DNA of 64,000 bases from Rhodobacterales bacterium HKCCE3408 (GTDB taxonomy: Bacteria; Pseudomonadota; Alphaproteobacteria; Rhodobacterales; Rhodobacteraceae). The DNA lies in NCBI GenBank assembly GCA_015689705.1, contig WVSN01000007.1, positions 141,120-205,119 of the forward strand, given 5' to 3'. The notes beneath the pieces are model-generated. The model saw only the letters and a program-made list of their open reading frames with translations. It had not been told where the DNA came from and made no database searches. The position numbers and the translations under genes were made by a program. Numbering within the stretch: position 1 is the first letter of the stretch; every line of letters begins with the position of its first letter. Shown here piece by piece: positions 1-8,513 of this stretch.

Positions 1-1002
1 GCGAAGGCCGCGGGCGTGCCGGGCGACCGGATCGTCTTCTCCGGCGTCGGCAAGACGCGGGCCGAGATGGAGCAGGCCATCGCGGGCGGCATCCGACAGG
101 TGAACATCGAGAGCGAGCCGGAAATGTCGCTGCTGAGCCAGCTCGCTTCTGCCATGGGCGCGACCGTTCCGGTCACCATCCGCATCAACCCTGATGTTGA
201 TGCCCGGACCCACGAAAAGATCGCGACCGGTCGGGCGGAGAACAAGTTCGGCATCCCGATCTCGCGCGCGTCCGAGGTCTACCGAATGGCCGCCGATCTT
301 CCGGGTATCGAGGTCGTCGGCATCGACGTCCATATCGGCAGCCAGCTGACCGAGCTCGAACCGTTCGAGGCGGCCTATCTCAAGGTCGCCGAGCTGACCC
401 GCCAGCTTCGGGCAGACGGGCACGACATCCGGCGCCTCGATCTCGGCGGCGGTCTCGGCATCCCCTACACCCGAACCAACGAGGCACCGCCTCTTCCGCT
501 CGACTATGGCGACCTCGTTCGGCGGACCGTCGGCGATCTGGGCGTCGAGGTGGAGATCGAGCCGGGCAGGCTGATTGCCGGCAATGCCGGGCTGCTGGTG
601 GCGTCGGTTCTCTACGTGAAATCGGGCGAGGGCCGGGACTTTCTCATCCTCGACGCGGCGATGAACGACCTGATCCGTCCCGCGATGTACGGCGCGTGGC
701 ACGATATCGTGCCGGTGGCCGAGCCGACACCGGGGACCGAGACCGCCGCCTACGACATCGTCGGGCCGGTCTGCGAAAGCGGCGACACTTTCGCGAAGCA
801 GCGCGCGGTGCCGCCTGTCGCCGCCGGTGACCTCGTCGCATTCCGCTCCGCCGGGGCCTATGGTGCTGTAATGGCTAGCGAATATAACACCAGGCCCTTG
901 ATCCCGGAGGTCATGGTGCGCGACGATCAATTTGCGGTCATCCGCCGGCGACCGACCTTTGAAGAAATCATTAACCGAGATACCATACCCTCGTGGCTAT
1001 GA
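1..1002 (+). CDS. lysA: Diaminopimelate decarboxylase (5' end outside window)
   Basis: Last step of lysine synthesis: PLP-dependent decarboxylation of meso-diaminopimelate in the cytosol. The reading frame is open from base 1, so 333 C-terminal residues of an expected roughly 420 are present and the PLP-lysine region lies upstream of the window. Visible motifs of the alanine-racemase-like fold III family are HIGSQL, the glycine-rich phosphate loop LGGGLGI, EPGR, the active-site CESGD near fragment residue 258 and the C-terminal AYGAVMASEYN. The stop at 1000-1002 lies 43 bases before the next gene on the same strand, so the two are probably cotranscribed. Identification is firm; only the start is missing. 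Confidence 0.96.
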   Translation, partial: AKAAGVPGDRIVFSGVGKTRAEMEQAIAGGIRQVNIESEPEMSLLSQLASAMGATVPVTIRINPDVDARTHEKIATGRAENKFGIPISRASEVYRMAADLPGIEVVGIDVHIGSQLTELEPFEAAYLKVAELTRQLRADGHDIRRLDLGGGLGIPYTRTNEAPPLPLDYGDLVRRTVGDLGVEVEIEPGRLIAGNAGLLVASVLYVKSGEGRDFLILDAAMNDLIRPAMYGAWHDIVPVAEPTPGTETAAYDIVGPVCESGDTFAKQRAVPPVAAGDLVAFRSAGAYGAVMASEYNTRPLIPEVMVRDDQFAVIRRRPTFEEIINRDTIPSWL

Positions 1003-1045
1003 TGCCACGCGCAGGCTCCGCCGACCGGAGCGACCGAAAGGGTTT

Positions 1046-3622
1046 ATGACCGATCAACCTCCCCGCCCCGATTCCGCGCTGGCGCGGCTGACGCGTCCGC
1101 TCGCGCTGACACGGCTCGGCATGGCTGCCGAACGGCTGACCCGCCGGTTCTGGCCGGTCTGGTCGATCCTGTTCGTGGCGCTGGCAGCGCTGGCATTCCG
1201 CATCTTCGACAGCGTCCCGCCCGAAGCGTTCTGGATCGGCACCGGCGTGGTCGGCATCGCCTTCCTCTGGGCGCTCTATCGCGGGCTGCGCGGATTCCGC
1301 TGGCCGACGGCCGAAGAGGCCGAGGCGCGGCTTGACGCGACGCTGCCGGGACGCCCGATCTCGACCCTGCGCGACAGTCCGGCCATCGGCGGCAACGACG
1401 CCGAAAGCATGGCGGTCTGGCGCGCGCATCTTGCCCGCATGGCGGCCCGCCTGCGCGGCGTGCGGGCCCCGTCGCCCGATCTTCGCGTCGCGGCGGCCGA
1501 CCCTTTCGCACTCCGGCTCATCGCCGCGACGGCGCTTGCCGTGGCAGTCCTGTTCGGCGCGATCTGGCGTATCGGCGATGTCGGCAGCGCGGTCGTCGGC
1601 CCCGGTGAAGCTTCGGTCGCCGGCCCGTCCTGGGAGGGATGGGTCGAGCCGCCGCTCTATACGGGCCGCCCGACGCTTTACCTCAACGATATTTCGCGGG
1701 ACGGCTTCGCCGCCCCGGTCGGATCCCGCGTCACGGTTCGGTTCTACGGCTCGGATGGGCAGCTTACCTTCCGCCAGACGATCTCGGCAGCCCCGCTGCC
1801 CGAGGAGTACGATCCGGCCGGGCCGGCGCACGACGTCAATCTCGACCAGACGGGCCTGGTCGGCATCGACGGGCCGGGCGGTCGGGCGTGGGACATCTCG
1901 GCAATGCCCGACAACCCGCCGGAAATCGCCTTCGACGGCCCGCTCGAAGGCGTGCCGCCGGGCCAGATGCAGATGCCCTTCGCGGCGTCGGACGACTATG
2001 CCGTGCTCTCCGGACGCGCGATCATCCGCTTGAATGCGGCGGCCGCCGACCGTCGGTACGGTCTCGCGGTCGAGCCGGAGGAGCGTGAGCCGCTGGTCCT
2101 CGACCTGCCGATGCCGTTCTCCGGCGGTCGGGACGAATTCTCCGAAATTCTCGTCGAGGATCTCGCGCAGCATCCCTTTGCCAACCTGCCGGTCACCATC
2201 TCGCTCGAGGTCACCGACCATGCTGGCCAGATCGGCACAATTACCGAAAACTTCGACCGTCTTCCCGGCCGCCGCTTCTTCGACCCGGTCGCAAACGCCC
2301 TGATCGAGATGCGCCGCGACCTGCTCTGGTCGCGCGAGAACGCCCAAAGGACCGCCCAGGTCCTGCGCGCGATCACCTGGCGCGCGGACCGCGTTTTCGA
2401 GGACGAACAGGCCTATCTGCTGGTCCGTACCGCGATCCGGCGGCTCGAATCGGCGATCGACATGGTCTCGGGCGAGACCCGTGACGAGGTCGCGGCGATC
2501 CTCTGGGATGCAGCGCTGATGATCGAAGAGGGCGATCTCGCCAACGCGCTCGACCGTCTGCGCCGTGCGCAGGACCGCCTGGCCGAGGCCATGCGGCAGG
2601 GCGCCTCCGACGAGGAGATCGCGCAGCTCATGGACGAGCTGCGGCAGGCGATGGACGAGTACATGCAGGAACTCGCCCAGAACGCCGAGCCGGGCACTGA
2701 TCAGCCGGATCAGTCGGGCGAAAACATGGAAATGTCCATGTCCGACATCGAGGAGATGATGCGGCGGATCGAGGAGCTGATCCAGCAGGGCCGCATGGCC
2801 GAGGCGCAGGAAATGATGGATGCGCTCCGCCAGATGCTCGAGAACATGCAGATGACCCAGGGCGGCAACGGCGACGGGCCGCGCACACCGGGCCAGCAGG
2901 CGATGGAGGGGCTTCAGGACACGCTGCGCGACCAGCAGGACCTGAGCGACGACAGCTTCCAGCAGCTTCAGGACCAGTTCAACCAGAACCGTCCCGGCAA
3001 CCAGTCCCAGAACCAGCAGGGCCAGCAGGGCCAGTCCGGCCAGGGCTCGCAGGGGGAGGACGGATCGGACAACCAGGGCGAAAGCGGCACCGGTCAGGGC
3101 GGCGACAACGAAGGCGGCGACGCTCGGTCGCTGGCCGAGCGCCAGCAGGAACTTCTGCGCCGCCTGCAGGAGCAGGCCGAGAACCTGCCCGGCCTCGGCA
3201 CGGAATCCGGCGAGGAGGCGCAGCGCCTGCTCGATCAGGCGGGCCGCGCGATGGACGATGCCGCCGATGCGCTCGAGGGTGGCGATCTGCCCGGCGCGCT
3301 CGACAACCAGAGCGAGGCCATGGAGGCACTGCGCGAGGGCATGGGCGAGCTTGGCCGCGCACTTGCAGAGGAACAGGGACTCGACCAGCAGGGGCAGGGC
3401 ACCGCGCAGGCCGAACTGTCACCCGACGGCCAGATGCGCGACCCGCTCGGCCGTCAGGCGGGCTCCAACGGCGCCTTCGGAACCGACGAGAACTTCGAGC
3501 GCCGCGAAGAGGCGTTCCGGCGCGCGCGCGAGCTGATGGACGAACTGCGCCGCCGGTCGGCCGAGCAGGATCGCCCCGAAGTCGAACTCGACTACCTCCG
3601 CCGGCTCCTGGAAAGGTTCTGA
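1046..3622 (+). CDS. DUF4175 / TIGR02302-family large membrane protein
   Basis: Conserved alphaproteobacterial protein of unknown function, 858 aa. I chose ATG 1046, preceded by GAAAGGG, over further upstream starts that would run into lysA. Three hydrophobic segments are visible near residues 35-54, 62-80 and 155-174, followed by a long periplasmic-type region and then an alpha-helical, Glu/Met/Gln-rich stretch. Around residues 645-692 (bases 2977-3121) there is a low-complexity Gln/Gly/Asn/Ser tract, after which helical heptad-like sequence resumes to the end. The order after lysA is the usual one in Rhodobacterales. The family assignment rests on length, topology and context; function is not known, though the architecture suggests an envelope protein. 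Confidence 0.85.
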   Translation: MTDQPPRPDSALARLTRPLALTRLGMAAERLTRRFWPVWSILFVALAALAFRIFDSVPPEAFWIGTGVVGIAFLWALYRGLRGFRWPTAEEAEARLDATLPGRPISTLRDSPAIGGNDAESMAVWRAHLARMAARLRGVRAPSPDLRVAAADPFALRLIAATALAVAVLFGAIWRIGDVGSAVVGPGEASVAGPSWEGWVEPPLYTGRPTLYLNDISRDGFAAPVGSRVTVRFYGSDGQLTFRQTISAAPLPEEYDPAGPAHDVNLDQTGLVGIDGPGGRAWDISAMPDNPPEIAFDGPLEGVPPGQMQMPFAASDDYAVLSGRAIIRLNAAAADRRYGLAVEPEEREPLVLDLPMPFSGGRDEFSEILVEDLAQHPFANLPVTISLEVTDHAGQIGTITENFDRLPGRRFFDPVANALIEMRRDLLWSRENAQRTAQVLRAITWRADRVFEDEQAYLLVRTAIRRLESAIDMVSGETRDEVAAILWDAALMIEEGDLANALDRLRRAQDRLAEAMRQGASDEEIAQLMDELRQAMDEYMQELAQNAEPGTDQPDQSGENMEMSMSDIEEMMRRIEELIQQGRMAEAQEMMDALRQMLENMQMTQGGNGDGPRTPGQQAMEGLQDTLRDQQDLSDDSFQQLQDQFNQNRPGNQSQNQQGQQGQSGQGSQGEDGSDNQGESGTGQGGDNEGGDARSLAERQQELLRRLQEQAENLPGLGTESGEEAQRLLDQAGRAMDDAADALEGGDLPGALDNQSEAMEALREGMGELGRALAEEQGLDQQGQGTAQAELSPDGQMRDPLGRQAGSNGAFGTDENFERREEAFRRARELMDELRRRSAEQDRPEVELDYLRRLLERF

Positions 3623-3638
3623 CCGGCTGAACGGAAAA

Positions 3639-3664
3639 CGGCGCCGCGGGATGTCGCGGCGCCG
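3639..3664. terminator. Stem-loop terminator between convergent genes
   Basis: Perfect 10-bp stem CGGCGCCGCG / CGCGGCGCCG with the 6-base loop GGATGT. An A-run (GGAAAA) precedes it and a T-rich stretch (ACTTCTTTTCC) follows, so it can serve both the DUF4175 gene from the left and the zinc-ribbon gene from the right. Confidence 0.8.
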
Positions 3665-3715
3665 ACTTCTTTTCCGATGCCCGCGGCTCCTTCGGCGCGG
3701 GCGCTTCTCACACGA

Positions 3716-4801
3716 TCATTCGCTGGCGGCCGGCTCCTCGGCTTCGGCCGCGTCGGCCGGGGCCTCCTCTTCCGCCGGTGCAGCGGCGTCTTCGGGCACG
3801 CCGCCGTCGTCCCCGGCTTCGGGCGCGGGCATCGCCGGTGTGTCCGTCTCGGGCGACAGGGCCCCCTGTGCCATGTCGTCGATCCAGAGCCGCAGCCGAT
3901 CGACTTGCTCGGCATAGGCATTGATGATCGGCGCGGCCTGCGGCACCGCCTCGGCGATCCGCGGCGCGTTCGCATAGGCCGCGATCAGGCCCGCAAAGAT
4001 CAGGATGGCAAGGGCGAAGCCGACACGCGTGCCCGACCGCCGCCGTGGCCGTTCCGACAGGCTGTGGTAATCGGTCGTCCCCGGGTCGCCCGCGCTGCGG
4101 TCGCCGCTGGCCCGGAGGGTCGAGTTGATCTCCTCGATATCCGGCAGCAGGTCGCGGCGGGAACTGGCGACGGCGGCCGCTGCCGCCGCGGCAGCGCGGC
4201 CCGAGTCGTCTTCGTCCTCGCGCGCGTCCCAGTCGTCAGTTTCGACCTCGTCGTCGAAAGATGACTCCGCGACCATGCCGCCGACGGTCGTGTCGAGTTC
4301 GTCGTCCTCGTCCTCGTCGTATTCCTCGTCGTCGTAGTCGCCTTCTTCGTCGTCGTAGTCGCCGTCCTCGTACTCCTCGTCGTCGGCGGCGGCTTCGAGG
4401 TCGTCCTCTTCCTCCTCGTCCCAGTCCTCTTCGGCCGCGTCCTCCGCGTCCTCGGTATAGGGGTCGAGGTTCATCTCGTCCTGATGCTCGAGCTCGCTGC
4501 TTTCGGTGCGGCGCAGCTGCGCCTCGCGCTCGGCCTCCTCACGAAGGAGATCCCGCGACTCGGGGTCGAGTTCGCGGCGCGGCGCATCGGCCGCGGGCAC
4601 GTCGCCCTCGTCCATGTCGTCGAAATCGCCCTCGGGCGGTTCGGGCGGCGCAGCCTCGCCATCGCCTGCCGCAGCAGAGGCGCTGCCCGGCTGGAACCAC
4701 GTCGTGGTGCAGTTCGAACATTGCACATCCCGGCCTTCAGGCGGGATCATGCCATCATCGACTTCGTACCTGGCACCGCAATTGGGACATGTCAGTCGCA
4801 T
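3716..4801 (-). CDS. MJ0042-type zinc-ribbon protein with acidic linker and one membrane helix
   Basis: 361 aa, start chosen at ATG 4801 because the conserved zinc ribbon begins at the first residue (MRLTCPNCGARYEV). Two Cys pairs, CPNC at 5-8 and CSNC at 28-31, form the MJ0042 zinc finger. A charged helix follows, then a very acidic Asp/Glu/Tyr tract at about residues 118-170, a run of eight alanines near 203-210, a single hydrophobic helix near 259-276 and an Ala/Glu/Pro-rich tail. Its job is unknown. It is divergent from ftsE, and zinc-ribbon genes are often found there in Rhodobacterales. The topology suggests a cytoplasmic zinc finger tethered to the inner membrane by a C-terminal anchor. 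Confidence 0.85.
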   Translation of the reverse strand: MRLTCPNCGARYEVDDGMIPPEGRDVQCSNCTTTWFQPGSASAAAGDGEAAPPEPPEGDFDDMDEGDVPAADAPRRELDPESRDLLREEAEREAQLRRTESSELEHQDEMNLDPYTEDAEDAAEEDWDEEEEDDLEAAADDEEYEDGDYDDEEGDYDDEEYDEDEDDELDTTVGGMVAESSFDDEVETDDWDAREDEDDSGRAAAAAAAAVASSRRDLLPDIEEINSTLRASGDRSAGDPGTTDYHSLSERPRRRSGTRVGFALAILIFAGLIAAYANAPRIAEAVPQAAPIINAYAEQVDRLRLWIDDMAQGALSPETDTPAMPAPEAGDDGGVPEDAAAPAEEEAPADAAEAEEPAASE

Positions 4802-4844
4802 AGAAATCCGCCATTGCCCGAATGTAAGGGCGTGCACTGCCTCG

Positions 4845-4853
4845 TTATCCACA
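4845..4853 (+). promoter_or_regulatory. Perfect DnaA-box consensus 9-mer upstream of ftsE
   Basis: TTATCCACA, identical to the strict DnaA box, lies in the divergent intergenic region between the zinc-ribbon gene and ftsE. A CtrA-like half-site TTAAC follows at 4859-4863. The match is exact but single, so binding is an inference. Confidence 0.35.
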
Positions 4854-4917
4854 TATGTTTAACAATCGAACAAATACATTCCAAGCGCTTGCATGTTGCT
4901 CGCGTTGCAACCGCTCC

Positions 4918-4945
4918 CGGGGTGAGGCATGAGGGCGTCACCCCG
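4918..4945 (+). other. Stem-loop in the ftsE leader
   Basis: Perfect 8-bp stem CGGGGTGA / TCACCCCG with a 12-base loop, ending 20 bases before the TTG start of ftsE. It could act in the mRNA leader or be a protein-binding inverted repeat; no T-run follows, so it is not a terminator. Confidence 0.45.
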
Positions 4946-4965
4946 AAACGGGACGGAGCGGGACA

Positions 4966-5643
4966 TTGATCGAACTGCGCGAGGCCGGCTACAGCTTCGG
5001 CGGCGAGCCGCTGCTCGGCGGACTGGCCCTGACGCTGGCCCCGGGATCGTTCCATTTCCTGACCGGGCCGTCCGGTGCCGGCAAGACGACGCTTCTGCGG
5101 CTCTGCTATGCCGATCTCCTGCCGACGGTGGGTGAGATCGAGCTGTTCGGGCAATCGACCGCGACCATGTCCCGCGACGACATCTCCGGCGCAAGACAGC
5201 GGATCGGGGTGGTGCATCAGGATTGCCAGTTCCTCGACCATCTCAGCGTGACCGACAACATCGCCCTGCCGCTGGCTGTCTCGGGCCGTGACGTCGATGC
5301 GCACCGCGAGAACCTGCGCGAGCTTCTGGCCTGGGTCGGGCTCGGGCCGCGCGCCGATGCATTGCCGCCAGAGCTTTCAGGCGGGGAACGACAGCGCGCG
5401 GCACTGGCCCGCGCCGTCATCATGGACCCCGACCTGATCCTTGCCGACGAGCCGACGGGCAACGTCGACTGGGAGATGTCGATGCGTCTTCTGACGCTGC
5501 TGGCCGAACTCAACCGGATGGGAAAGACGATCCTCGTGGCTACGCACGATCTCGGCCTGATCCGCGCGGCGAAGGCGCAGGTGTCGGCCCGCGTGCTGCG
5601 GATCGCGGGCGGTCAGCTCCAGCTTGCGGGGGCGGACCTGTGA
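4966..5643 (+). CDS. ftsE: Cell-division ATP-binding protein FtsE
   Basis: ABC-type ATPase that works with FtsX at the division septum to activate periplasmic cell-wall hydrolases. 225 aa, the normal length. Walker A GPSGAGKT is at 34-41, the ABC signature LSGGE at 137-141 and Walker B DLILADEP at 156-163. The start is TTG at 4966, preceded by the purine-rich GGACGGAGCGGGACA; the protein then begins MIELREAGYSF as in other FtsE proteins, and no better in-frame start exists. The gene overlaps ftsX by four bases (GTGA), which points to coupled translation. The rare start codon and the leader stem-loop may limit expression. Confidence 0.95.
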   Translation: MIELREAGYSFGGEPLLGGLALTLAPGSFHFLTGPSGAGKTTLLRLCYADLLPTVGEIELFGQSTATMSRDDISGARQRIGVVHQDCQFLDHLSVTDNIALPLAVSGRDVDAHRENLRELLAWVGLGPRADALPPELSGGERQRAALARAVIMDPDLILADEPTGNVDWEMSMRLLTLLAELNRMGKTILVATHDLGLIRAAKAQVSARVLRIAGGQLQLAGADL

Positions 5644-6542
5644 CCCCGCCGGCCCGCATTGCCGCGCTCGTCATGGGCGACCCGCAGGCCGACCGCGTCG
5701 TCCCGCCAACCGGATGGCCCGCGCGTCTGACCGTCTTTACCGCGGGCGCGATGGCCTTCCTCGCCGTGTTCGCGCTGGCCCTGTCGCTGGCGGCAGGCCG
5801 GGTCGCCGATATCTGGGCCGACGCCCTGGCGCGCACCGCGACCATCCGCGTCTCCGCGCCGACTGATGAACTGGCGCTGCAGACGCGGGCGGTGCTCGAG
5901 GTGCTCGGCCAGACACCGGGCGTCGCATCGGCGCGCGCGCTCACCGCGGAAGAACAGCGCGACCTGCTCGAACCATGGTTCGGAGATGGCCTGCCGCTTG
6001 ATGACCTGCCCATCCCGCAGCTTGTCGAAGTGACGGCGACGGACGAAGGCTATGACGCAGAAGGCCTGCGCCAGAGGCTGACCGCCGAGGCGCCGGGCGC
6101 GGTTCTGGATGATCATGGCCGCTGGCGGCGTCCGCTCGTCGCCGCCGCAAGCCGGCTCAGGCTGATGGGCTGGGCCGCGCTACTCCTCATCCTCGGCGCG
6201 ACAGCGGCCATGATCGCGCTGGCCGCAGGCTCGGCTCTGGCCGCGAACGAGCAGGTGATCCGCACGCTGCGCCTGGTCGGCGCGAAGGACGGCTACATCG
6301 CGCAGGCCTTCATCCGGCGCTTCACCCTGCGCGCGCTTGGTGGCGCCGTGATAGGGATGGCATTGGGGATGGCCGCCGTGGCGCTGATGCCCGGCGCCGG
6401 CGCGGGCGAAGGGTTCCTGACCGGCATCCGCTTCCGCGGCTTCGAGTGGTTCCTGCCGCTGGCCATCCCCGCGCTCGCCGCGCTGGTCGGCTATCTCGCA
6501 ACCCGCGCCGCGGCGCGCGACACGCTTCGGGGGATGCGCTGA
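5640..6542 (+). CDS. ftsX: Cell-division permease-like protein FtsX
   Basis: Membrane partner of FtsE, 300 aa. An N-terminal cytoplasmic stretch is followed by a hydrophobic helix near residues 30-55, a periplasmic domain, and a C-terminal cluster of three hydrophobic segments, the usual four-helix FtsX topology. GTG start overlaps the ftsE stop; the stop at 6540-6542 overlaps the ATG of plsC (TGATG). The three genes form one translation-coupled operon. Sequence conservation of FtsX is low, so the call relies on topology and on the position directly after ftsE. Confidence 0.93.
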   Translation: MTPPARIAALVMGDPQADRVVPPTGWPARLTVFTAGAMAFLAVFALALSLAAGRVADIWADALARTATIRVSAPTDELALQTRAVLEVLGQTPGVASARALTAEEQRDLLEPWFGDGLPLDDLPIPQLVEVTATDEGYDAEGLRQRLTAEAPGAVLDDHGRWRRPLVAAASRLRLMGWAALLLILGATAAMIALAAGSALAANEQVIRTLRLVGAKDGYIAQAFIRRFTLRALGGAVIGMALGMAAVALMPGAGAGEGFLTGIRFRGFEWFLPLAIPALAALVGYLATRAAARDTLRGMR

Positions 6543-7264
6543 TGCAATGGCTCCGCTCGCTTTTTTTCGTCGGGCAGATGTACCTGATGATGGCCGTCTT
6601 GGCGGTGTTCTTCACCCCTTGGGCGCTGGTCGACCGCCGCGGCGCCTTCGCTGGCGTCCACACCTACACCCGATGGGTGCGCTGGACGGCGAGCTGGATG
6701 ATCGGGCTGCGATCCGAGGTCCGCGGCACGGTTCCGCAGGGCGAAGTCCTCGTCGCCTCCAAGCACCAGTCCTTCTTCGACATCATCATGCTCGTCTCGG
6801 TCCTGCCGCGGCCGAAGTTCATCATGAAGGCCTCGCTCAAATGGGCGCCGATCCTTGGCTGGTACGCGCTTCGGATCGGTTGCGTCCCGGTCGACCGGGG
6901 CCGCCGGGCCCAGGCCATCGAGCAGATGATGAAGGGCGTGGCCGAGGGCCGGCAGGAGCCGGGACAGCTGATCATCTATCCGCAGGGCACGCGTGTCGCG
7001 CCGGGGGTCGTGCGGCCCTACAAGATCGGCACTGGTGTGCTCTATGCGCAGACCGGACAGACCTGCGTGCCGGCGGCGACGAATGTCGGCGTCTTCTGGC
7101 CGCGAACGGGGATCGCGCGGAAGCCCGGCCTTGCCGTCGTCGAGTTCCTCGACCCGATCGAGCCGGGCATGGAGATCGCGGATTTCATGGTCGAGCTCGA
7201 GACGCGGATCGAGACGGTGTCCGACGCGCTGCTGGACGAGGCCGGCTTCCGGAAAGGGACCTGA
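6542..7264 (+). CDS. plsC: 1-acyl-sn-glycerol-3-phosphate acyltransferase
   Basis: Transfers an acyl chain to lysophosphatidic acid to give phosphatidic acid at the inner membrane. 240 aa with an N-terminal hydrophobic anchor (residues 7-30). The catalytic HX4D motif is HQSFFD at 75-80, and PQGTR at 147-151 stands for the usual (P)EGTR substrate-binding motif; FIMKASLKWAPILGW is also typical. ATG 6542 overlaps the ftsX stop, so phospholipid synthesis is coupled to the septal FtsEX pair. The family is certain; other 1-acyl acceptors are possible. Confidence 0.9.
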   Translation: MQWLRSLFFVGQMYLMMAVLAVFFTPWALVDRRGAFAGVHTYTRWVRWTASWMIGLRSEVRGTVPQGEVLVASKHQSFFDIIMLVSVLPRPKFIMKASLKWAPILGWYALRIGCVPVDRGRRAQAIEQMMKGVAEGRQEPGQLIIYPQGTRVAPGVVRPYKIGTGVLYAQTGQTCVPAATNVGVFWPRTGIARKPGLAVVEFLDPIEPGMEIADFMVELETRIETVSDALLDEAGFRKGT

Positions 7265-7267
7265 GTG

Positions 7268-7864
7268 ATGGATTACATCGAGGATATCGCCGCGCTCCGG
7301 GCGCTCTATGACGCGCCCCACGACCTGGCGCTCGACAAGGTCATGACCCGGATCACGCCAACCTATGCGCGGTTCATCGAGGCGAGCCGGTTCTGCATCC
7401 TGTCCACGACTGGACCCTCCGGCACCGATGCGAGCCCGCGCGGCAATGCCGGGCCGGTGGTCGCCCTGCTGGACGACGCGACGCTGGCGATGCCCGACTG
7501 GCGTGGGAACAACCGTCTGGATTCGCTGGCCAACATTGTCGAGGACGGGCGCGTGTCGCTGATGTTCCTCGTGCCCGGATCAGACAACGTGGTGCGGGTG
7601 AACGGCCGGGCGAAGCTGACGGCGGATCCGGACATGACGGGCCGCTTCGCGCGCGGTGACAAGCACCCGCGCTCGGTCATCGTGATCTCGGTCGGCGAGG
7701 TCTACTTCCAGTGCGCCAAGGCGATCATGCGCTCGGGCCTGTGGTCCGGCGAAAGGCCGTCAGCCCCGCGCGCCGGCGATTTCATCAAGGAATTCAAGGC
7801 GGGGTTCGACGCCGAAAGCTACGATGCCGGCTATGCCGCCGATGCCGAACCCCGCATGTGGTGA
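7268..7864 (+). CDS. Pyridoxamine 5'-phosphate oxidase-family flavoprotein (DR_2398-like)
   Basis: 198 aa cytosolic protein of the PPOX split-barrel superfamily, predicted to bind FMN. The N-terminal half carries the family pattern FCILSTTGPSGTDASPRG, and DWRGNNRLDSLANI follows as in the DR_2398 subgroup (TIGR04025). I prefer ATG 7268 to the GTG three bases earlier; it sits three bases after the plsC stop, so it belongs to the ftsEX-plsC transcript. The substrate is unknown; members may reduce small molecules or bind heme or F420 instead of oxidising pyridoxamine phosphate. Confidence 0.85.
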   Translation: MDYIEDIAALRALYDAPHDLALDKVMTRITPTYARFIEASRFCILSTTGPSGTDASPRGNAGPVVALLDDATLAMPDWRGNNRLDSLANIVEDGRVSLMFLVPGSDNVVRVNGRAKLTADPDMTGRFARGDKHPRSVIVISVGEVYFQCAKAIMRSGLWSGERPSAPRAGDFIKEFKAGFDAESYDAGYAADAEPRMW

Positions 7865-7937
7865 GCAGACCCCCAGATCGCGCTTGCCGCCCCCACGGGG
7901 CCGCGCGTCTCCTCCTCACCATGCTGCATTCAGATTG

Positions 7938-8315
7938 TCAGGATGCGCCGGGCAGGGCGTAGACCTTGTTTTCGGCCGGATCCGAAAGGGTGATCCGGCG
8001 TGCGCCGCCATTCACCCGCGAGACGACATGCGCCCGGGCGATCCGCTTGGGCGCCACCTTCTGCTCGGCCTGGTCGAGCCGTTCGATCTCGCGCCGGAAC
8101 ACGAGGCAGGGCTTCGAGCCGACGCGGCGGAAGAGACCGAAGCGGCGCTCCTCGTAGGGAAGCGTCTGCGCGCTGACGAACTCCCATCCGTCCAGACCCA
8201 TATCGGTCATGACGTCCGTGAGCGTTGCGCAGAACTTGTCCTGATCCTTTTCGAGGCCCGTCAGCTTGCGCGGGCGCTTCGGTGCGGGAAGCACCTTGAA
8301 TTCGTAACGCGACAT
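7938..8315 (-). CDS. DUF4177-like small protein
   Basis: 125 aa. The N-terminus MSRYEFKVLPAP, followed by a helix and GLDGWEFVSAQTLPY, matches the DUF4177 pattern of a beta strand, a helix and a Gly-Trp-Glu-(Leu/Phe)-Val turn. There is no signal peptide or membrane segment. It ends convergently with the flavoprotein gene and is preceded by a plausible promoter. Function is unknown. Confidence 0.75.
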   Translation of the reverse strand: MSRYEFKVLPAPKRPRKLTGLEKDQDKFCATLTDVMTDMGLDGWEFVSAQTLPYEERRFGLFRRVGSKPCLVFRREIERLDQAEQKVAPKRIARAHVVSRVNGGARRITLSDPAENKVYALPGAS

Positions 8316-8362
8316 TTTACTCGTAACTCCGTCCCAGGCACACGTGCCCCAACCCGGACTGG

Positions 8363-8392
8363 TTTATGCCTTGTTAATGACAAAATGTGCAA
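8363..8392 (-). promoter_or_regulatory. Possible promoter of the DUF4177 gene
   Basis: On the minus strand TTGCAC is followed after 18 bases by CATAAA, 48 bases upstream of the start codon. Both boxes are only partial matches to the housekeeping consensus. Confidence 0.3.
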
Positions 8393-8459
8393 CGGCAGCC
8401 GGGCGAACAGATCGTTTCCAGACGGCCGTTGATTGCCATGCGGGCCTGAGAAATAAGGA

Positions 8460-8476
8460 CCGTCGCGCGCAGACGG
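8460..8476 (-). terminator. Weak terminator after accA
   Basis: A 5-bp stem CCGTC / GACGG lies 38 bases past the accA stop, and the minus strand continues with TCCTTATTT. The stem is short, so termination may be partial. Confidence 0.3.
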
Positions 8477-8513
8477 CGTGATCTGAATTGTGGCGGAATG
8501 AGGGCGGACGCGT

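Noticed and set aside
8390..8431. 7-bp inverted repeat CAACGGC / GCCGTTG upstream of the DUF4177 promoter
   Set aside because: The arms are 28 bases apart and short; a match of this size is expected by chance.
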